A stretch of 64,000 nt of DNA from Lysobacter sp. Root690 (GCF_001427785.1 NZ_LMHM01000001.1:178346-242345), one strand, 5' to 3'. Positions 9,533-20,122 are shown, numbered from the stretch's first letter. A program made the numbers and translations. Notes: generated from the letters alone by a model not told the origin.

Positions 9533-10480
9533 TTAGCCACGTGGATGGTGTCGCGCGTGCAGCTTTTTTAAGTGTTCGCGTGCGACCAAGGTGTAGATCT
9601 GGGTGGTCGATAGCGAGCTGTGCCCCAGCAGCATCTGCAGCGCGCGCAGGTCGGCGCCGTGGTTGAGCAGATGGGTGGCGAAGCTGTGGCGCAGGCCGTG
9701 CGGGCTGATCTTGGCCGGGTCGATTCCGGCGAGCACCGCGTTGCGCTTGACCAGATGCCAGAACGCCTGCCGGGTCGGGGCTTCGCCGCTGGCTTCGATG
9801 AACAACGGCGCCAGCGCGCGCTTGCCGGCCAGTCGCGGCCGCGATTGGGCGAGGTAGCGCTCCAGCCAGTGCTGGGCCTCCTCGCCCAGCGGCACCAGCC
9901 GCTCCTTGCTGCCCTTGCCCATCACCCGCAGCACGCCCTGGCGCAGGTTGAGCGCGGTCGCCGGCAGGTTGACCAGTTCGCTCACGCGCAAGCCGGCGGC
10001 GTACATCAGCTCGAGCATGGCGCGGTCGCGCAGGCCCAGCGGGGTGTCCAGGTCGGGCGTGTTCAACAGCGCGTCGATCTGGCTTTCGGCCAGCGCCTTG
10101 GGCAGCGAGCGTGGCAGCTTCGGCGGCGCCAGCAATGCGGTGGGGTCGTCATGACGGTGACCGCGTCGTACCCGAAACGCATAGAACGCGCGCAAGGCCG
10201 ACAGCAGACGGGCGTTGCTACGCGGCGAATAGCCTTCGCGGGCGCGCCAGGCCAAGTAGTCGTACAGCGCCGTGCGATCGGCATCGGCCAGACCGGCGCC
10301 GTCGCGCCAGCGCGCCAGGCCCTCCAGGTCGCGGCGGTAGCTGTCCAGGGTCTGCCGCGCGAGTCCGTTCTCGGCCCAGATGGTGTCGAGGAACGCGGTG
10401 ATGGCGATGGCGTCGGCGTCGTCCAGCGGCGGCAGCGACATGGCCTGGACGCGGCGTTCGGCGGGGGTGGTGGAACTCAT
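9533..10480 (-). CDS. xerD: Tyrosine recombinase XerD
   Basis: XerD acts with XerC at dif to resolve chromosome dimers. The 315-residue protein has the N-terminal SAM-like core-binding domain (about 22-108) and the C-terminal catalytic domain. Catalytic residues visible are R165 (GLRVSEL), K189 (MGKGSKER), H261 and R264 ([10 protein letters not shown]), H287 (LLGHSSL) and nucleophile Y296 (TQIYT). Length is slightly above the usual 298 because of a 14-residue N-terminal extension; a second Met at 14 is an alternative start. No dif site, integron or phage gene lies nearby, so this is the housekeeping enzyme rather than a mobile-element integrase. XerC was considered, but [15 protein letters not shown] at the C-terminus is typical of XerD. 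Confidence 0.93.
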   Translation of the reverse strand: MSSTTPAERRVQAMSLPPLDDADAIAITAFLDTIWAENGLARQTLDSYRRDLEGLARWRDGAGLADADRTALYDYLAWRAREGYSPRSNARLLSALRAFYAFRVRRGHRHDDPTALLAPPKLPRSLPKALAESQIDALLNTPDLDTPLGLRDRAMLELMYAAGLRVSELVNLPATALNLRQGVLRVMGKGSKERLVPLGEEAQHWLERYLAQSRPRLAGKRALAPLFIEASGEAPTRQAFWHLVKRNAVLAGIDPAKISPHGLRHSFATHLLNHGADLRALQMLLGHSSLSTTQIYTLVAREHLKKLHARHHPRG

Positions 10481-10625
10481 GCCGGCATGATCGGCCCACG
10501 ACCGCGGAATGGCAAAGACGGCGGGCGCGGGAAAGCGACAGGCAAGCGCTGCGGCGGCGAGCGCAACGCCCGCGCCGCAAGCCTGCGCGGGTGGTTCCCG
10601 ACCCGACCTCGCTTATCCTGATGCG

Positions 10626-11120
10626 ATGACTTCGCCCGACCCGACCGTCCCCGCCGCCGACACCGCGCCCGCCCGCCCCGCCGCCCTGATCGGCTGGCGG
10701 CTGCTGTCGATGTTCTACGACTTCTGGCCGGTGCTGGCCTTGTGGATGGCCACCGGCCTGATCTCGGTGCTGGCGTTCACTCTGGCCGGGCACGACACCC
10801 ACGAAAACATCCGCCCCTACACCTTGTGGTGGACGGTGCAGTGGACCGTGTGCTGGCTGCTCGCAGGCGCCTATACGACGGTGAGTTGGCGCCGCGGCGG
10901 CCAGACTCTGGGCATGCGGCCGTGGCGGCTGAAGGTGACCGGCCCGGGCGATCAAGCCCCCGGCTGGAAAGCGCTGTGGCTGCGTTACGCCGTCGGCACT
11001 GTGTCGCTGGCCGCGGCGGGATTGGGCTTCTGGTGGGCGTGGTTCGACCGCGATCGCCTGACTTGGCACGATCGCGCGAGCGGGACCCGCACGATCCGGT
11101 TGCCCAAGCGCACCAAGTAA
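10626..11120 (+). CDS. RDD family membrane protein
   Basis: A 164-residue inner membrane protein with an RDD domain. It has hydrophobic segments around residues 20-55 (FYDFWPVLALWMATGLISVLAF), 65-85 (WWTVQWTVCWLLAGAY) and 118-140. The family's Arg/Asp pattern is seen in IGWRLLSMFYDF and in the terminal FDRDRLTWHDRASGTR. The start at MTSPDP was chosen over an upstream frame that only adds Ala/Arg-rich residues. It is divergent from xerD and convergent with lptG. The function of RDD proteins is poorly known; some are linked to ion transport. Confidence 0.85.
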   Translation: MTSPDPTVPAADTAPARPAALIGWRLLSMFYDFWPVLALWMATGLISVLAFTLAGHDTHENIRPYTLWWTVQWTVCWLLAGAYTTVSWRRGGQTLGMRPWRLKVTGPGDQAPGWKALWLRYAVGTVSLAAAGLGFWWAWFDRDRLTWHDRASGTRTIRLPKRTK

Positions 11121-11301
11121 GCGCGTCGCATCGCGCCGCTAGCCAACGTCGCAGACCACGAGGTTTGCGCGGGTGGGGCTTGAGCCCCGATTCGTTGCGA
11201 TCGCCGAACGTGGTCGTGTGGTTGCGTCGCTTGGCTCGTCGTAGCCGAACGCCACACACACCTCAGGGCAACACGCTAACGACCCGAACAAGCCGCTGGC
11301 G

Positions 11302-12402
11302 CTAACCCGATCGTCGTCTGAACAACAGCGTCGACACCACCAGCATCACCACCGTCGGCGCCAGATAGGCCAAGCGGAAGTCGAAGCGGAACACCTTGGC
11401 CAGTTCGACGAACTGGGTCTGCAGCAGCCAGAACACCAGCGCGAACACGATGCCGATGAACAAGCGCTTGCCCATGCCGCCGCTGCGCAGGCTGCCGAAG
11501 GCGAACGGCACCGCCGCCAGACACAGCGCCAGCACATTGAGCGGATAGAACCAGCGGCCCCAGTAGTGCGCTTCGAATTCGCCGGCATCGAGCTGATTGC
11601 GCTGACGGTCCTCGATCGCCTTGTGCAGCGCCTTGGCGGTCAGATAACGCGGGCGATTGGTGCCGCTCATCAACGCCGAGCTGTCGAGCTTGGACTCCCA
11701 GCGCTCCTCGGGAATCTGCACCTTCTCGGCCGACTTGGCGTGGAAAGTGGTGCGGGTGACGTTACGCAGCAGCCAGCCGCCGGGACGGTGCTCGGCGATG
11801 CCGGCGATCGCGATCGAGACCAGGCGGCCATCGGCGCCGAACTGGTACAGGCTGACGTTGCGCAGTTCCAACCAGCGGTCGTTGCCGGCGCTGCGCTCCT
11901 GGCCCTGGCTCGCGCTGAGGATCACATCGCCCTCGCGCGCCCACAGCCCGGAGTACTCGGCCACGACCTGGTTGTTGGACTTGGCCGCGGCCTTGAGCGA
12001 TTCGGCGCGACGCTGCGCCTCGGGCGCGACGGTCTCGCCGTTGATCACCATCAGCACGGTCAGGATCGCCAGCGAGCCGGCCACCGCGATGCTCAGGCGC
12101 CGCCGCGACAGGCCGATCGCGCGCAGCACGGTCAGCTCGGAGGTCGACGCCAGTTGCCCCAGCGCCATCAGCGAACCGACCACCGAGGCGTACGGAAACA
12201 GCGCATAGGCGCGGCGCGGCACGGTCAGCAGCATGTAGGCCAAGGCCTGGACCACGCTGTAGCGGCCCTTGCCGACATCGCCGAACTCGTTGACGAAGCT
12301 GAGCATGAAATCCAGGCCCAGCAGCACCGCCCAGGTCAGCAGCACCGTGCTGAGCACGACCTTGGCGACATAGACGTCGTGGATCTTCGGAAACGGCTTC
12401 AT
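11302..12402 (-). CDS. lptG: LPS export system permease LptG
   Basis: LptG pairs with LptF as the transmembrane part of the LptB2FG ABC transporter, which extracts LPS from the inner membrane and passes it to LptC and LptA. The 366-residue protein has the family plan: three N-terminal transmembrane helices (about 15-35, 55-80, 100-120), a periplasmic beta-jellyroll domain (about 130-270) and three C-terminal helices. TSELTVLRAIGLSRRRL is the cytoplasmic coupling region that contacts LptB. Its ATG overlaps the lptF stop by 4 bp (ATGA), so the two are translationally coupled. LptB is not in the window. Confidence 0.95.
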   Translation of the reverse strand: MKPFPKIHDVYVAKVVLSTVLLTWAVLLGLDFMLSFVNEFGDVGKGRYSVVQALAYMLLTVPRRAYALFPYASVVGSLMALGQLASTSELTVLRAIGLSRRRLSIAVAGSLAILTVLMVINGETVAPEAQRRAESLKAAAKSNNQVVAEYSGLWAREGDVILSASQGQERSAGNDRWLELRNVSLYQFGADGRLVSIAIAGIAEHRPGGWLLRNVTRTTFHAKSAEKVQIPEERWESKLDSSALMSGTNRPRYLTAKALHKAIEDRQRNQLDAGEFEAHYWGRWFYPLNVLALCLAAVPFAFGSLRSGGMGKRLFIGIVFALVFWLLQTQFVELAKVFRFDFRLAYLAPTVVMLVVSTLLFRRRSG

Positions 12403-13481
12403 ACGATCGCCCTGCGCCGGCCGACCCGGCCGTCACGGAAATACATCCAGGACGTCACCGCCAGCATCGGCAAGGTCAGCCACCACAGCCCCAGCGCGGC
12501 CGGGGTCTTGCCGTCCTCGATCCAGCCGGTGCCCATCATCATGAAGTTGTTGCCGATCAGGAACGCCAGAAAGCCGATCAGCATGGTCCCGTAACGGGCC
12601 TGGCGCGGCGTGCTGCGCGCCAGCGGCACCGCCAGCAACGCGAACGCCAGCGCCAGCAGCGGCGGCGCGATCCGGTAATGCAGTTGGGCCGCGGCCTCGC
12701 GGCGGGGATCGCCGATCAGCTGCAGGGTGTTGAGCATTTCCGGCGACTTGGGGTCGTAGCGGTTCTCGCTGGCCGGCAACAGCACATCGTTGCTGACATA
12801 ACGCATCAGGCGGAAATTCAGGCTGCCGTCGACCGGGCCTTCGACCTCGAAACCGTCGTCGAGGGTCAGATAGCGGTCGCCGTTGGCGTCCACGGTCAGG
12901 CGGCCGCTCTTGGAGGTGGTCACGTCCTGGCGGCCGGGCTTGTGCCGGTAAATGAAGATGCGTTCGAACCGGGTGCCGTCGTCGGACATGGCGCCGACAT
13001 AGATCACGCCGTTGTCGCCGGGCAGGCCGGTGAAGGCGCCCGGCTCCAGGCCGGCCACGACCAGGCTGCGATTGGCCTCGTTGATCATCTGCCGCGAGGC
13101 CCGGTCGGCCCAGGGCCCCAGCCACAGCGAGCAGGCCCCGACCAGCAGGATGATCGGCCCGGCGACCAGCAGCAGCGGCTTGAGCAGCCGGCGCGGGCCC
13201 ACGCCGATCGAGGAGATCACCGGCATTTCCGAATCGCGATAGAGCCGGCCGATACCGAGCATCAGCCCCAGCATCAGCGCCAGCGGCAGGATCAGCGGCA
13301 GCCACTTGATCAGCACCAGGCCCAGCTGGATGAGCATCATCCCGGCCGGGACCTTGCCCTTGGCGATGTCTTCGAGCACATCGGTGAAGGCGCCGCCGAC
13401 GCTTACGATCAGCAGCACCACCAGGGTGGCGAAGATCGCCTGGGCGAATTCGCCGGAGAGGTATCGGTCAAGCTTGAGCAT
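12399..13481 (-). CDS. lptF: LPS export system permease LptF
   Basis: LptF is the partner of LptG in the LPS extractor. The 360-residue protein has three helices in residues 10-115, a periplasmic jellyroll (about 130-265) and three C-terminal helices. The coupling segment RDSEMPVISSIGVGPRRL resembles the E. coli equivalent SEMTVM. It is the first gene of the lptFG operon. It diverges from pepA across 291 bp, the same lptF/pepA divergence as in E. coli and many gammaproteobacteria. Confidence 0.95.
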   Translation of the reverse strand: MLKLDRYLSGEFAQAIFATLVVLLIVSVGGAFTDVLEDIAKGKVPAGMMLIQLGLVLIKWLPLILPLALMLGLMLGIGRLYRDSEMPVISSIGVGPRRLLKPLLLVAGPIILLVGACSLWLGPWADRASRQMINEANRSLVVAGLEPGAFTGLPGDNGVIYVGAMSDDGTRFERIFIYRHKPGRQDVTTSKSGRLTVDANGDRYLTLDDGFEVEGPVDGSLNFRLMRYVSNDVLLPASENRYDPKSPEMLNTLQLIGDPRREAAAQLHYRIAPPLLALAFALLAVPLARSTPRQARYGTMLIGFLAFLIGNNFMMMGTGWIEDGKTPAALGLWWLTLPMLAVTSWMYFRDGRVGRRRAIV

Positions 13482-13772
13482 CGGGTCGGAAGGCGCGCTT
13501 CGGGTTGGGCTTCGGCATCGGGCGGGCTTGCTTTAAACTCGGGAGTTCGTTCGACGGCCGGCCGGACCGCGATCGCCCCGGGTTGGGGTTGCGCGGCACA
13601 GGCCCCAGATTTACCGCTGGTGCCGGACCGCTGGTGCCAGAGTCACCTCTGACGCGATCACCGGTGCGTTATGGGCAATGCAGATTCCGCGGCCTTCGCC
13701 CCGGTTCATCGCATTGTGCAAAGCCGTTCGATTGTACGTACACAACCTCTTATCTGCTCGGGAATCTGTTGG

Positions 13773-15260
13773 ATGACCCTCGAATTCGACCTGAACCGCG
13801 ACGCGTCCGCCGCCGCTCAAACCGACTGCGTCGTGGTAGGCGCCTTTGCCGACAAGACCCTGACGGCTACCGCGCGAACGCTGGATGAAGCCAGCGGCGG
13901 ACGCCTGACCGCGCTGCTGGAGCGCGGCGACATCAGCGGCAAGACCGGCAAGACCTCGCTGCTGCACGACCTGCCCGGCGTGGCCTCGCCGCGCGTGCTG
14001 GTGGTCGGCCTCGGCGAGGCCGGCAAGTTCGGCGTCGCCCAGTACCTCAAGGCGGTCGGCGATGCCGCGCGCGCGCTCAAGGCCGGTCCGGTCGCGCACG
14101 CGATCTTCACCATCAGCGAAGAGCCGGTCGCCGGCCGCGACGCCGCCTGGGCGATCCGTCAGGCCGCGATCGCCGCCGATCACGCCTGCTACCGCTACAC
14201 CGCGACCCTCGGCAAGGCCGCGCTCGGCAAGAGCCGGGACGAACCCGGCCTGCGCACGCTGTCGATCAGTGGCTCGGATGCGACCGCGCTGGCCCAGGGC
14301 CAGGCGATCGCCGCCGGTGTGCAGTTCGCGCGCGAACTGGGCAACCTGCCGCCGAACGTCTGCAACCCGGCCTATCTGGCCCAGCAGGCGACCGAATTCG
14401 CGGACCGCTTCGACACCACCGACTGCGAAGTGCTCGATCGCGAGCAGATGCAGGAACTGGGCATGGGCTCGCTGCTCGCGGTCGCGCGCGGCTCGGCCAA
14501 TCCGCCCAAGCTGATCGTGCTCAAGTACAACAATGGCGGCGACGCAAAGCCCTATGTGATGGTCGGCAAGGGCATCACCTTCGACACCGGCGGCATCAAC
14601 CTCAAGGTCCAGGGCGGCATCGAGGAAATGAAGTTCGACATGTGCGGCGCCGCCAGCGTGATGGGCGCGTTCGTGTCGGCGGTCGGCATGCAGTTGCCGA
14701 TCAACCTGGTGGTGATCGTGCCGGCGGTCGAGAACATGCCCGACGCCGACGCGTATCGCCCCTCCGACGTGCTCACCAGCATGTCCGGCAAGACCATCGA
14801 GGTCGGCAACACCGACGCCGAAGGCCGCCTGATCCTGTGCGATGCGCTGACCTACGCTCAGCGTTTCGAACCGCAGGCGCTGCTCGACGTGGCGACCCTG
14901 ACCGGCGCCTGCGTGGTCGCGCTGGGCAAGTTCGCCACCGGCCTGATGAGCAAGGACGACGACCTGTCGGCCGAACTGCTCAGCGCCGGCGAGGAAGTGT
15001 TCGACCGCGCCTGGCGCCTGCCGCTATGGGACGAGTACCAGACCCAGCTCGAATCGGCCTTCGCCGACGTCTACAACATCGGCGGCCGCTGGGCCGGCGC
15101 GATCACCGCCGGCTGCTTCCTCGCGCGCTTCACCGAAGGCCAGCGCTGGGCGCATCTGGACATCGCCGGCGTATCCAACGAAGAAGGCAAGCGCGGCCTG
15201 GCGACCGGTCGCCCGGTGGGCCTGCTGAGCCAGTGGCTGCTGGAACGAAACGGGAATTGA
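13773..15260 (+). CDS. pepA: Leucyl aminopeptidase PepA
   Basis: PepA is a hexameric M17 aminopeptidase with two metal ions that releases N-terminal residues from peptides in the cytoplasm; in some bacteria it also binds DNA. The 495-residue protein has a regulatory N-terminal macro-like domain (1-170) and a catalytic C-terminal domain. Visible signatures are [11 protein letters not shown] around 264-274 and the M17 signature NTDAEGRL around 346-353. The start at MTLEFDL was preferred over the in-frame ATG at 13671, which adds residues without homology. It diverges from lptF. A heptad-repeat element separates it from holC. Confidence 0.96.
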   Translation: MTLEFDLNRDASAAAQTDCVVVGAFADKTLTATARTLDEASGGRLTALLERGDISGKTGKTSLLHDLPGVASPRVLVVGLGEAGKFGVAQYLKAVGDAARALKAGPVAHAIFTISEEPVAGRDAAWAIRQAAIAADHACYRYTATLGKAALGKSRDEPGLRTLSISGSDATALAQGQAIAAGVQFARELGNLPPNVCNPAYLAQQATEFADRFDTTDCEVLDREQMQELGMGSLLAVARGSANPPKLIVLKYNNGGDAKPYVMVGKGITFDTGGINLKVQGGIEEMKFDMCGAASVMGAFVSAVGMQLPINLVVIVPAVENMPDADAYRPSDVLTSMSGKTIEVGNTDAEGRLILCDALTYAQRFEPQALLDVATLTGACVVALGKFATGLMSKDDDLSAELLSAGEEVFDRAWRLPLWDEYQTQLESAFADVYNIGGRWAGAITAGCFLARFTEGQRWAHLDIAGVSNEEGKRGLATGRPVGLLSQWLLERNGN

Positions 15261-15486
15261 GAATCGGGAGTCGGGAATCGGTAGAGCGCTTGCGTCGCGA
15301 CCGGTTCCTGTTTCTCCAGGAGCCGGGAATCGGGAATCGGGAATTGGGAATCGGCAAAGCGCTTGCGTCGCAGCCGCTCCTCGCTCCTCGCTCCTCGCTC
15401 CTCGCTCCTCGCTCCTCGCTCCTCGCTTCTCGCTCCTCGCTTCTCGCTTCAACCGATTCCCCACTCCCCATTCCCGATTCCCGGCC
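15261..15486. repeat. Heptad inverted-repeat element 1 (pepA-holC)
   Basis: The left arm (15261-15354) contains several copies of the heptad GGGAATC; the right arm (15459-15482) contains the complement (gattcccg, cattcccg). The two arms can pair around a centre that holds a 7-bp tandem array. It fills the whole gap and ends 3 bp before the holC ATG. A duplicated block, gcgcttgcgtcg, occurs at 15287-15298 and 15359-15370. Confidence 0.8.
15375..15450. repeat. Tandem 7-bp array (CGCTCCT)n
   Basis: Ten complete 7-mers and one partial unit, mostly CGCTCCT with two CGCTTCT variants. The array lies in the centre of heptad element 1. The unit length equals that of the flanking GGGAATC repeats, which suggests slippage on a common 7-bp period. 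Confidence 0.9.
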
Positions 15487-15489
15487 CCT

Positions 15490-15915
15490 ATGCCCCGCGC
15501 TGACTTCTACCTGATCCAATCGCCGCGCTTCAAACAAGAACCGCTTCGGTTGGTCTGCGAGCTCACGCGCAAGGCGCACGACGCCGGGCTGTCCACGCTG
15601 ATCCTGGCGCGCAGCGCCGAGCAGGCCGAACAGCTCGACGACATGCTGTGGGACATGGGCGAGGACGCCTACATTCCGCACCAGATCGCCGGCATGGACG
15701 AGGACGAGGACGAAGCCGACGTGCTGATCGCCGCGCCCGACTCGCAGGCCGCGTTGCGCGCGCTGGTCATCAACCTGCGCGACGCCGCCGTCGCCGACGG
15801 CTTCGAGCGCGTACTCGAAGTGGTCCCCGCCGACGACTCAGCGCGCGGCCCGCTGCGCGAACGCTGGAAGCAGTACCAGGCGCGCGGGCTGGCTTTGAAC
15901 AAGCACGATATGTGA
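15490..15915 (+). CDS. holC: DNA polymerase III subunit chi (HolC)
   Basis: HolC (chi) binds SSB and, through psi, the clamp loader, stabilising the replisome on SSB-coated DNA. The 141-residue protein opens with ADFYLIQSP and carries the chi pattern of alternating strands and helices, with [27 protein letters not shown], and the C-terminal [15 protein letters not shown]. Length matches the family (about 147 in E. coli). It sits between pepA and valS, the classical pepA-holC-valS order of gammaproteobacteria, although here repeat elements separate the three genes. Confidence 0.93.
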   Translation: MPRADFYLIQSPRFKQEPLRLVCELTRKAHDAGLSTLILARSAEQAEQLDDMLWDMGEDAYIPHQIAGMDEDEDEADVLIAAPDSQAALRALVINLRDAAVADGFERVLEVVPADDSARGPLRERWKQYQARGLALNKHDM

Positions 15916-15920
15916 GCAGC

Positions 15921-16010
15921 GGGGATTCGGGATTGGGGATTCGAGATTCGAAAAACCACCCGGCCCTGCTCTTGATCTTCCGAATCCCGAATCCCCAATC
16001 TCGAATCCCT
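15921..16010. repeat. Heptad inverted-repeat element 2 (holC-valS)
   Basis: Left arm 15921-15950 reads as successive GGGATTC/GGGATTG units; right arm 15981-16010 is its complement (cgaatcccgaatccccaatc and onward). The arms are near perfect over about 28 bp with a 30-bp loop. The right arm ends 6 bp before the valS ATG and would cover its upstream region if folded. Confidence 0.85.
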
Positions 16011-16016
16011 GCCCTC

Positions 16017-18782
16017 ATGTCCCTCGCCCCCAGCTACGACCCCAAACAGTTCGAAACCCGCCTGTACGAACAGTGGGAAAGCAGCGGCGTATTCAAGCCG
16101 CGCGGCGAGGGCGAGCCCTACTCCATTCTGCTGCCGCCGCCGAACGTGACCGGCACCCTGCACATGGGCCATGCGTTCCAGCACACCCTGCAGGACGCGT
16201 TGATCCGCTACCACCGCATGCGCGGCTACGACACGCTGTGGCAGATGGGCACCGATCACGCCGGCATTGCCACCGAGATGGTGGTGGCGCGCAATCTCGG
16301 CGCCGACGGCCTGACCCGCGACGGTCTGGGCCGCGACGGCTTCATCGAGAAAGTGTGGGAGTGGAAGGGCCAGTCCGGCGACACCATCGAACGGCAGATG
16401 CGCCGCCTGGGCACCTCCGGCGATTGGTCGCGCTCGGTGTTCACCATGGACCCGATCGCGTCGAACGCGGTGATCGAAGCCTTCGTGCGCATGCACGAGC
16501 AAGGCCTGATCTACCGCGGCCAGCGCCTGGTCAACTGGGACCCGGTGCTCAAGACCGCGATCTCCGACCTGGAAGTGATCAACGAAGAAGAAGACGGCTT
16601 CCTGTGGTCGATCGCCTACCCGCTCAGCGATGGCAGCGCCACCCTGGTGGTCGCGACCACGCGCCCGGAAACCATGCTCGGCGATACCGCGGTCATGGTC
16701 CATCCGGACGATGAGCGCTATGCGCACCTGATCGGCAAGACCGTCACCCTGCCGCTGAGCGCGCGCGAGATTCCGATCATCGCCGACAGCTATGTCGATC
16801 GCGAGTTCGGCACCGGCGTGGTCAAGGTCACGCCCGCGCACGACTTCAACGACTACGCGGTCGGCCAGCGCCACGGCCTGCCGATGATCAACATCTTCAC
16901 TCCCGACGCCGCGGTCAACGACAACGCGCCGGCGAAATACGTCGGCCTGGATCGCTACGAAGCGCGCAAGGTCGTGCTTGCCGATCTGGAAGCCGAAGGC
17001 ATCCTGGTCGAAACCAAGCCGCACAAGCTGCAGGTGCCGCGCGGCGACCGCACCAATCAGGTGATCGAACCGTATCTGACCGACCAGTGGTTCGTGCAGA
17101 TGGACGGTCTGGCCAAGCGTGGCCTGGAGCTTGTGGAGAAGGGCGATATCCGTTTCGTCCCGCCGAACTGGATCAACACCTACCGTCACTGGATGGAAAA
17201 CATCCAGGACTGGTGCATCAGCCGCCAGCTGTGGTGGGGCCATCGCATTCCGGCGTGGTACGACGCCGACGGCAAGATCTACGTCGGTCGCGACGAAGCC
17301 GATGCGCGCGCGCGCGGCGGCATCGGCGCGGACGTCGCATTGCAGCAGGACCACGATGTGCTGGAGACCTGGTTCTCATCGGGCCTGTGGCCGTTCAGTA
17401 CGATGGGCTGGCCGGATGAGGCGACGATGGGTGCGCGCGGGTTCGAGCGCTTCGTGCCGTCGTCGGTGCTGGTCACCGGTTTCGACATCATCTTCTTCTG
17501 GGTCGCCCGCATGATCATGCTGACCGACCACTTCACCGGGCAGATTCCGTTCAAGGACGTGTACATCACCGGCCTGGTGCGCGATCAGTTCGGCCAGAAG
17601 ATGTCCAAGTCCAAGGGCAACGTGCTCGATCCGATCGATCTGGTCGACGGCATCACCCTGGAAGACCTGGTCGACAAGCGCACCACCGGCCTGATGAATC
17701 CCAAGCACGCCGAGAAGATCGAGAAAGCCACGCGCAAGGAATTCCCCGGCGGCATTCCCGCGTTCGGCGCCGATGCGCTGCGCTTCACCATCGCCGCGCT
17801 GGCGACGCATGGCCGCGACATCAAGTTCGACCTGAGCCGTGCAGAGGGCTACAAGAATTTTTGCAACAAGCTGTGGAACGCTACGCGCTTCGTGTTGATG
17901 AACACCGAAGGCGCAAGTTTCAACGGCGCGCCGCAACCGAAGACCGACGCCGAGCGCTGGATCTTGGCGCAGTTGGCCAAGACCTCGGCCGAAGCGGAAA
18001 CGCATTTCAGCGCCTACCGCTTCGACCTGCTCGCGCAGTCGTTGTACGAATTCGCCTGGAACGCGTTCTGCGACTGGTTCGTCGAACTGTCCAAGCCGGC
18101 GCTGCAAGGCGAGGACGCCGCTGCCGCCGACAGCACCCGCCACACCCTGCTGTACGTGCTCGAGCGCCTGCTGTCGCTGCTGCACCCGCTGATCCCGTTC
18201 GTGACCGAGGAACTGTGGCAGCAGGTCGCGCCGAAGCTCGGTATCAGCGAAACCACGGTGATGCTGCGTCCGTATCCGCAAGCGTCCGAATTCGACGGCG
18301 ACCATGCCCAGGCCGAAAGCGACATCGAATGGCTCAAGGCGATGGTGTCGGCGTTGCGCAAGGTGCGCAGCGAGTTGAACGTCAAGCCCTCGGACTTCGT
18401 GAGCCTGTTGCTGGTGAACGGCGATGCGTCTGATCGCGTACGCGCCGAGCGTTTCGCCTCGCAGCTCAAGTTCCTCAACAAGATCGACCGCATCGAGTTC
18501 GTCGACGACGGCGCGCCGACGCCGCCGGCCGCGCCCGCGGTGGTCGGCGAGCTGACCCTGCTGGTGCCGCTGCCAGCCGACAAGCTCGATGCCGAGCGCG
18601 TGCGCCTGGACAAGGAAATCAAGCGCATCGACGGCGAGATCGGCAAGAGCCGCGGCAAGCTGTCGAGCGAGACTTTCGTGCAGAACGCACCGGCGGCGGT
18701 GGTCGAACAGGAGCGCAAGCGTCTGGTCGACTGGAACGTGCAGCTTGAAGGGCTGACCGCGCAGCGCGCGAAGCTGGGCTGA
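16017..18782 (+). CDS. valS: Valyl-tRNA synthetase
   Basis: This class I aminoacyl-tRNA synthetase charges tRNA-Val and edits misactivated threonine. The 921-residue protein has the HIGH-type motif HMGH at 49-52, a CP1 editing domain (about 200-350, with [10 protein letters not shown]), KMSKS around 527-531, the anticodon-binding helical domain, and a C-terminal coiled coil rich in Lys, Glu and Arg (about 850-921). The start at MSLAPSYDP was chosen because the longer open frame upstream is the holC region read in another frame. It follows holC with repeat element 2 between them. Confidence 0.97.
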   Translation: MSLAPSYDPKQFETRLYEQWESSGVFKPRGEGEPYSILLPPPNVTGTLHMGHAFQHTLQDALIRYHRMRGYDTLWQMGTDHAGIATEMVVARNLGADGLTRDGLGRDGFIEKVWEWKGQSGDTIERQMRRLGTSGDWSRSVFTMDPIASNAVIEAFVRMHEQGLIYRGQRLVNWDPVLKTAISDLEVINEEEDGFLWSIAYPLSDGSATLVVATTRPETMLGDTAVMVHPDDERYAHLIGKTVTLPLSAREIPIIADSYVDREFGTGVVKVTPAHDFNDYAVGQRHGLPMINIFTPDAAVNDNAPAKYVGLDRYEARKVVLADLEAEGILVETKPHKLQVPRGDRTNQVIEPYLTDQWFVQMDGLAKRGLELVEKGDIRFVPPNWINTYRHWMENIQDWCISRQLWWGHRIPAWYDADGKIYVGRDEADARARGGIGADVALQQDHDVLETWFSSGLWPFSTMGWPDEATMGARGFERFVPSSVLVTGFDIIFFWVARMIMLTDHFTGQIPFKDVYITGLVRDQFGQKMSKSKGNVLDPIDLVDGITLEDLVDKRTTGLMNPKHAEKIEKATRKEFPGGIPAFGADALRFTIAALATHGRDIKFDLSRAEGYKNFCNKLWNATRFVLMNTEGASFNGAPQPKTDAERWILAQLAKTSAEAETHFSAYRFDLLAQSLYEFAWNAFCDWFVELSKPALQGEDAAAADSTRHTLLYVLERLLSLLHPLIPFVTEELWQQVAPKLGISETTVMLRPYPQASEFDGDHAQAESDIEWLKAMVSALRKVRSELNVKPSDFVSLLLVNGDASDRVRAERFASQLKFLNKIDRIEFVDDGAPTPPAAPAVVGELTLLVPLPADKLDAERVRLDKEIKRIDGEIGKSRGKLSSETFVQNAPAAVVEQERKRLVDWNVQLEGLTAQRAKLG

Positions 18783-18789
18783 GCGGCGC

Positions 18790-19320
18790 GTGCCGCGACG
18801 TCTGCTGGCCTGGTTCAAGGGCCGTGGCGGTAACGGGCGCGGCGACGGCCCGCTGCCGCCGCTGGCGCTGACACCCGAACTGGTCGCGTCGGCCATCGAG
18901 GTGTTCGGCCACGGCGAACGCACGGACAGCGCGATCGAAGCCGACATGCTCGCGTTGGCCGGGCATCCGCTGACCGCGCGCCGGCTGGTCGACGTGATTC
19001 CCGAGGCCTTCGGTCTGGTGCTGGTCGCGCATATCCCGAACTGCGCCGGCATGGAACTGCCGCGGACCTTTTCAGCGCAAACCGCCGACGGCGGATGGCG
19101 TTCGATTCCGTGCGAACTCGAACCTTTGTTCGCTTTGGCCGCGGTCGCGGCGACACGCATGTATCACGACGGACCGCGTGATCGTTTCCGCGCCATCGCC
19201 ACGCGCGCGTCGATCGTCAATGCGGTCAGCCAGGCACTCGATCAGGTCGACTCGCTCGAAGGCGCGTCGATGGCCGGGCCGGCGTTCAATGGCCTTCCGG
19301 CAGAACTCTATTCGGTTTGA
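18790..19320 (+). CDS. Unknown protein, 176 residues
   Basis: The frame starts at a GTG 7 bp after the valS stop, suggesting co-transcription. I do not recognise a family. After a basic, Gly-rich start (residues 1-20) the protein looks globular and mixed alpha/beta, with LTPELVASAIEVFGHGE, a segment LVDVIPEAFGLVLVAHI, and a C-terminal helix ASIVNAVSQALDQVDSLEG. There is no signal peptide or membrane segment. Its amino acid usage is that of a normal cytosolic protein, unlike the Arg/Ala-rich shadow frames, so I regard it as real. Function unknown. Confidence 0.75.
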   Translation: MPRRLLAWFKGRGGNGRGDGPLPPLALTPELVASAIEVFGHGERTDSAIEADMLALAGHPLTARRLVDVIPEAFGLVLVAHIPNCAGMELPRTFSAQTADGGWRSIPCELEPLFALAAVAATRMYHDGPRDRFRAIATRASIVNAVSQALDQVDSLEGASMAGPAFNGLPAELYSV

Positions 19321-19411
19321 AGGGCGCGGCGACATTCAGCGTTGTTGGCGCGCCTCGCCACACTGCGCGCTGCGTTGGCCCTCACCGCTTTCGAATCCCG
19401 CTCCCCGAATT

Positions 19412-20122
19412 TCAGCCGCCCCGCTTCCGACTCAACGCGGCCAACCGATCCGCTAATGCCGCATTGCCCTGCGTGCGCGCCAGCGCTTCGGCGGTGGCGC
19501 CGCTGGCATCGGTGAGGGCGAAATCGGCCTGACGAGCGGCCAAGGCCTCGACGAGATCGGCGCGGCCGAACAAGGCCGCGAACATCGCCGCGGTCTGGCC
19601 GGCGGCGTTGCGCGCATTCACATCGGTGCGCGGGTCCGCGAGCAAACGCTTGGCGCTTTCGATCTCGCCCTTGAACAACGCGCCCATCAGCGCGGTATTG
19701 CCGCGCGCGCTGTCGCCCAGGTTCGGCGAGGCACCGGCGTCCAGCAAGGTCCGCACCGCATCGGCCTTGCCGTAGTACGCGGCGAGGATCAACGCGGTCG
19801 AACCACGTTCGTCGCGCGCATCGACCTGCACGCCGCGCGCCAGCAGCGACTTGAGCACCTCGACATCGCCGGCGCGGGCGGCGTCGAACAGGTAACGACT
19901 CAGGTCCTGGGCCGCGAGCGGGGACGAATCAATCGCGGGCGTGGCATGAGCCGTGGGCGCGGCATGGCCCTGATCGGGTTGCGTCGCGGCATGCGGGTTC
20001 GCGTGCGCGCCAGCCGCCGCGGCTTGAGTCGGCCCCGCAGGATCGTGCGCGAACGCGGGCACCGCGACGATCGCAAACGCAAGCAGCGCGCCTGCCGGGA
20101 GTTTCAGCAACATGAAATTCAT
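19412..20122 (-). CDS. ankB: Periplasmic ankyrin-repeat protein, AnkB-like
   Basis: A 236-residue ankyrin protein with a signal peptide (MNFMLLKLPAGALLAFAIVA, cleavage after AFA). After a His/Ala/Pro-rich linker (about 26-75) come at least four ankyrin units: RYLFDAARAGDVEVLKSLLA, GSTALILAAYYGKADAVRTL, GNTALMGALFKGEIESAKRL and GQTAAMFAALFGRADLVEAL. The ATG at 20122 was chosen because it has GGAGA 6 bases upstream. It follows the catalase gene by 180 bp on the same strand. In Pseudomonas aeruginosa, ankB lies next to katB and is needed for full catalase activity; the same pairing and shared export to the periplasm suggest the same role here, by inference. Confidence 0.85.
   Translation of the reverse strand: MNFMLLKLPAGALLAFAIVAVPAFAHDPAGPTQAAAAGAHANPHAATQPDQGHAAPTAHATPAIDSSPLAAQDLSRYLFDAARAGDVEVLKSLLARGVQVDARDERGSTALILAAYYGKADAVRTLLDAGASPNLGDSARGNTALMGALFKGEIESAKRLLADPRTDVNARNAAGQTAAMFAALFGRADLVEALAARQADFALTDASGATAEALARTQGNAALADRLAALSRKRGG

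Noticed and set aside
9533-10480. Tyrosine recombinase as a mobile-element integrase
   Set aside because: The protein matches XerD in all motifs and there are no attachment repeats, tRNA gene or phage genes nearby.
11169-11197. Imperfect palindrome with ggggcttgagcccc between the RDD gene and lptG
   Set aside because: It resembles the short palindrome near 39433 but is too short and lacks T-runs to be called a terminator or an element family.
15375-15450. Tandem array as a possible CRISPR
   Set aside because: Units are 7 bp and contiguous without spacers; it is a microsatellite-type array.
15669-17354. A 561-residue minus-strand frame opposite holC and valS
   Set aside because: Shadow frame with Arg/Asp/His-rich chance composition that crosses two real genes and a repeat.
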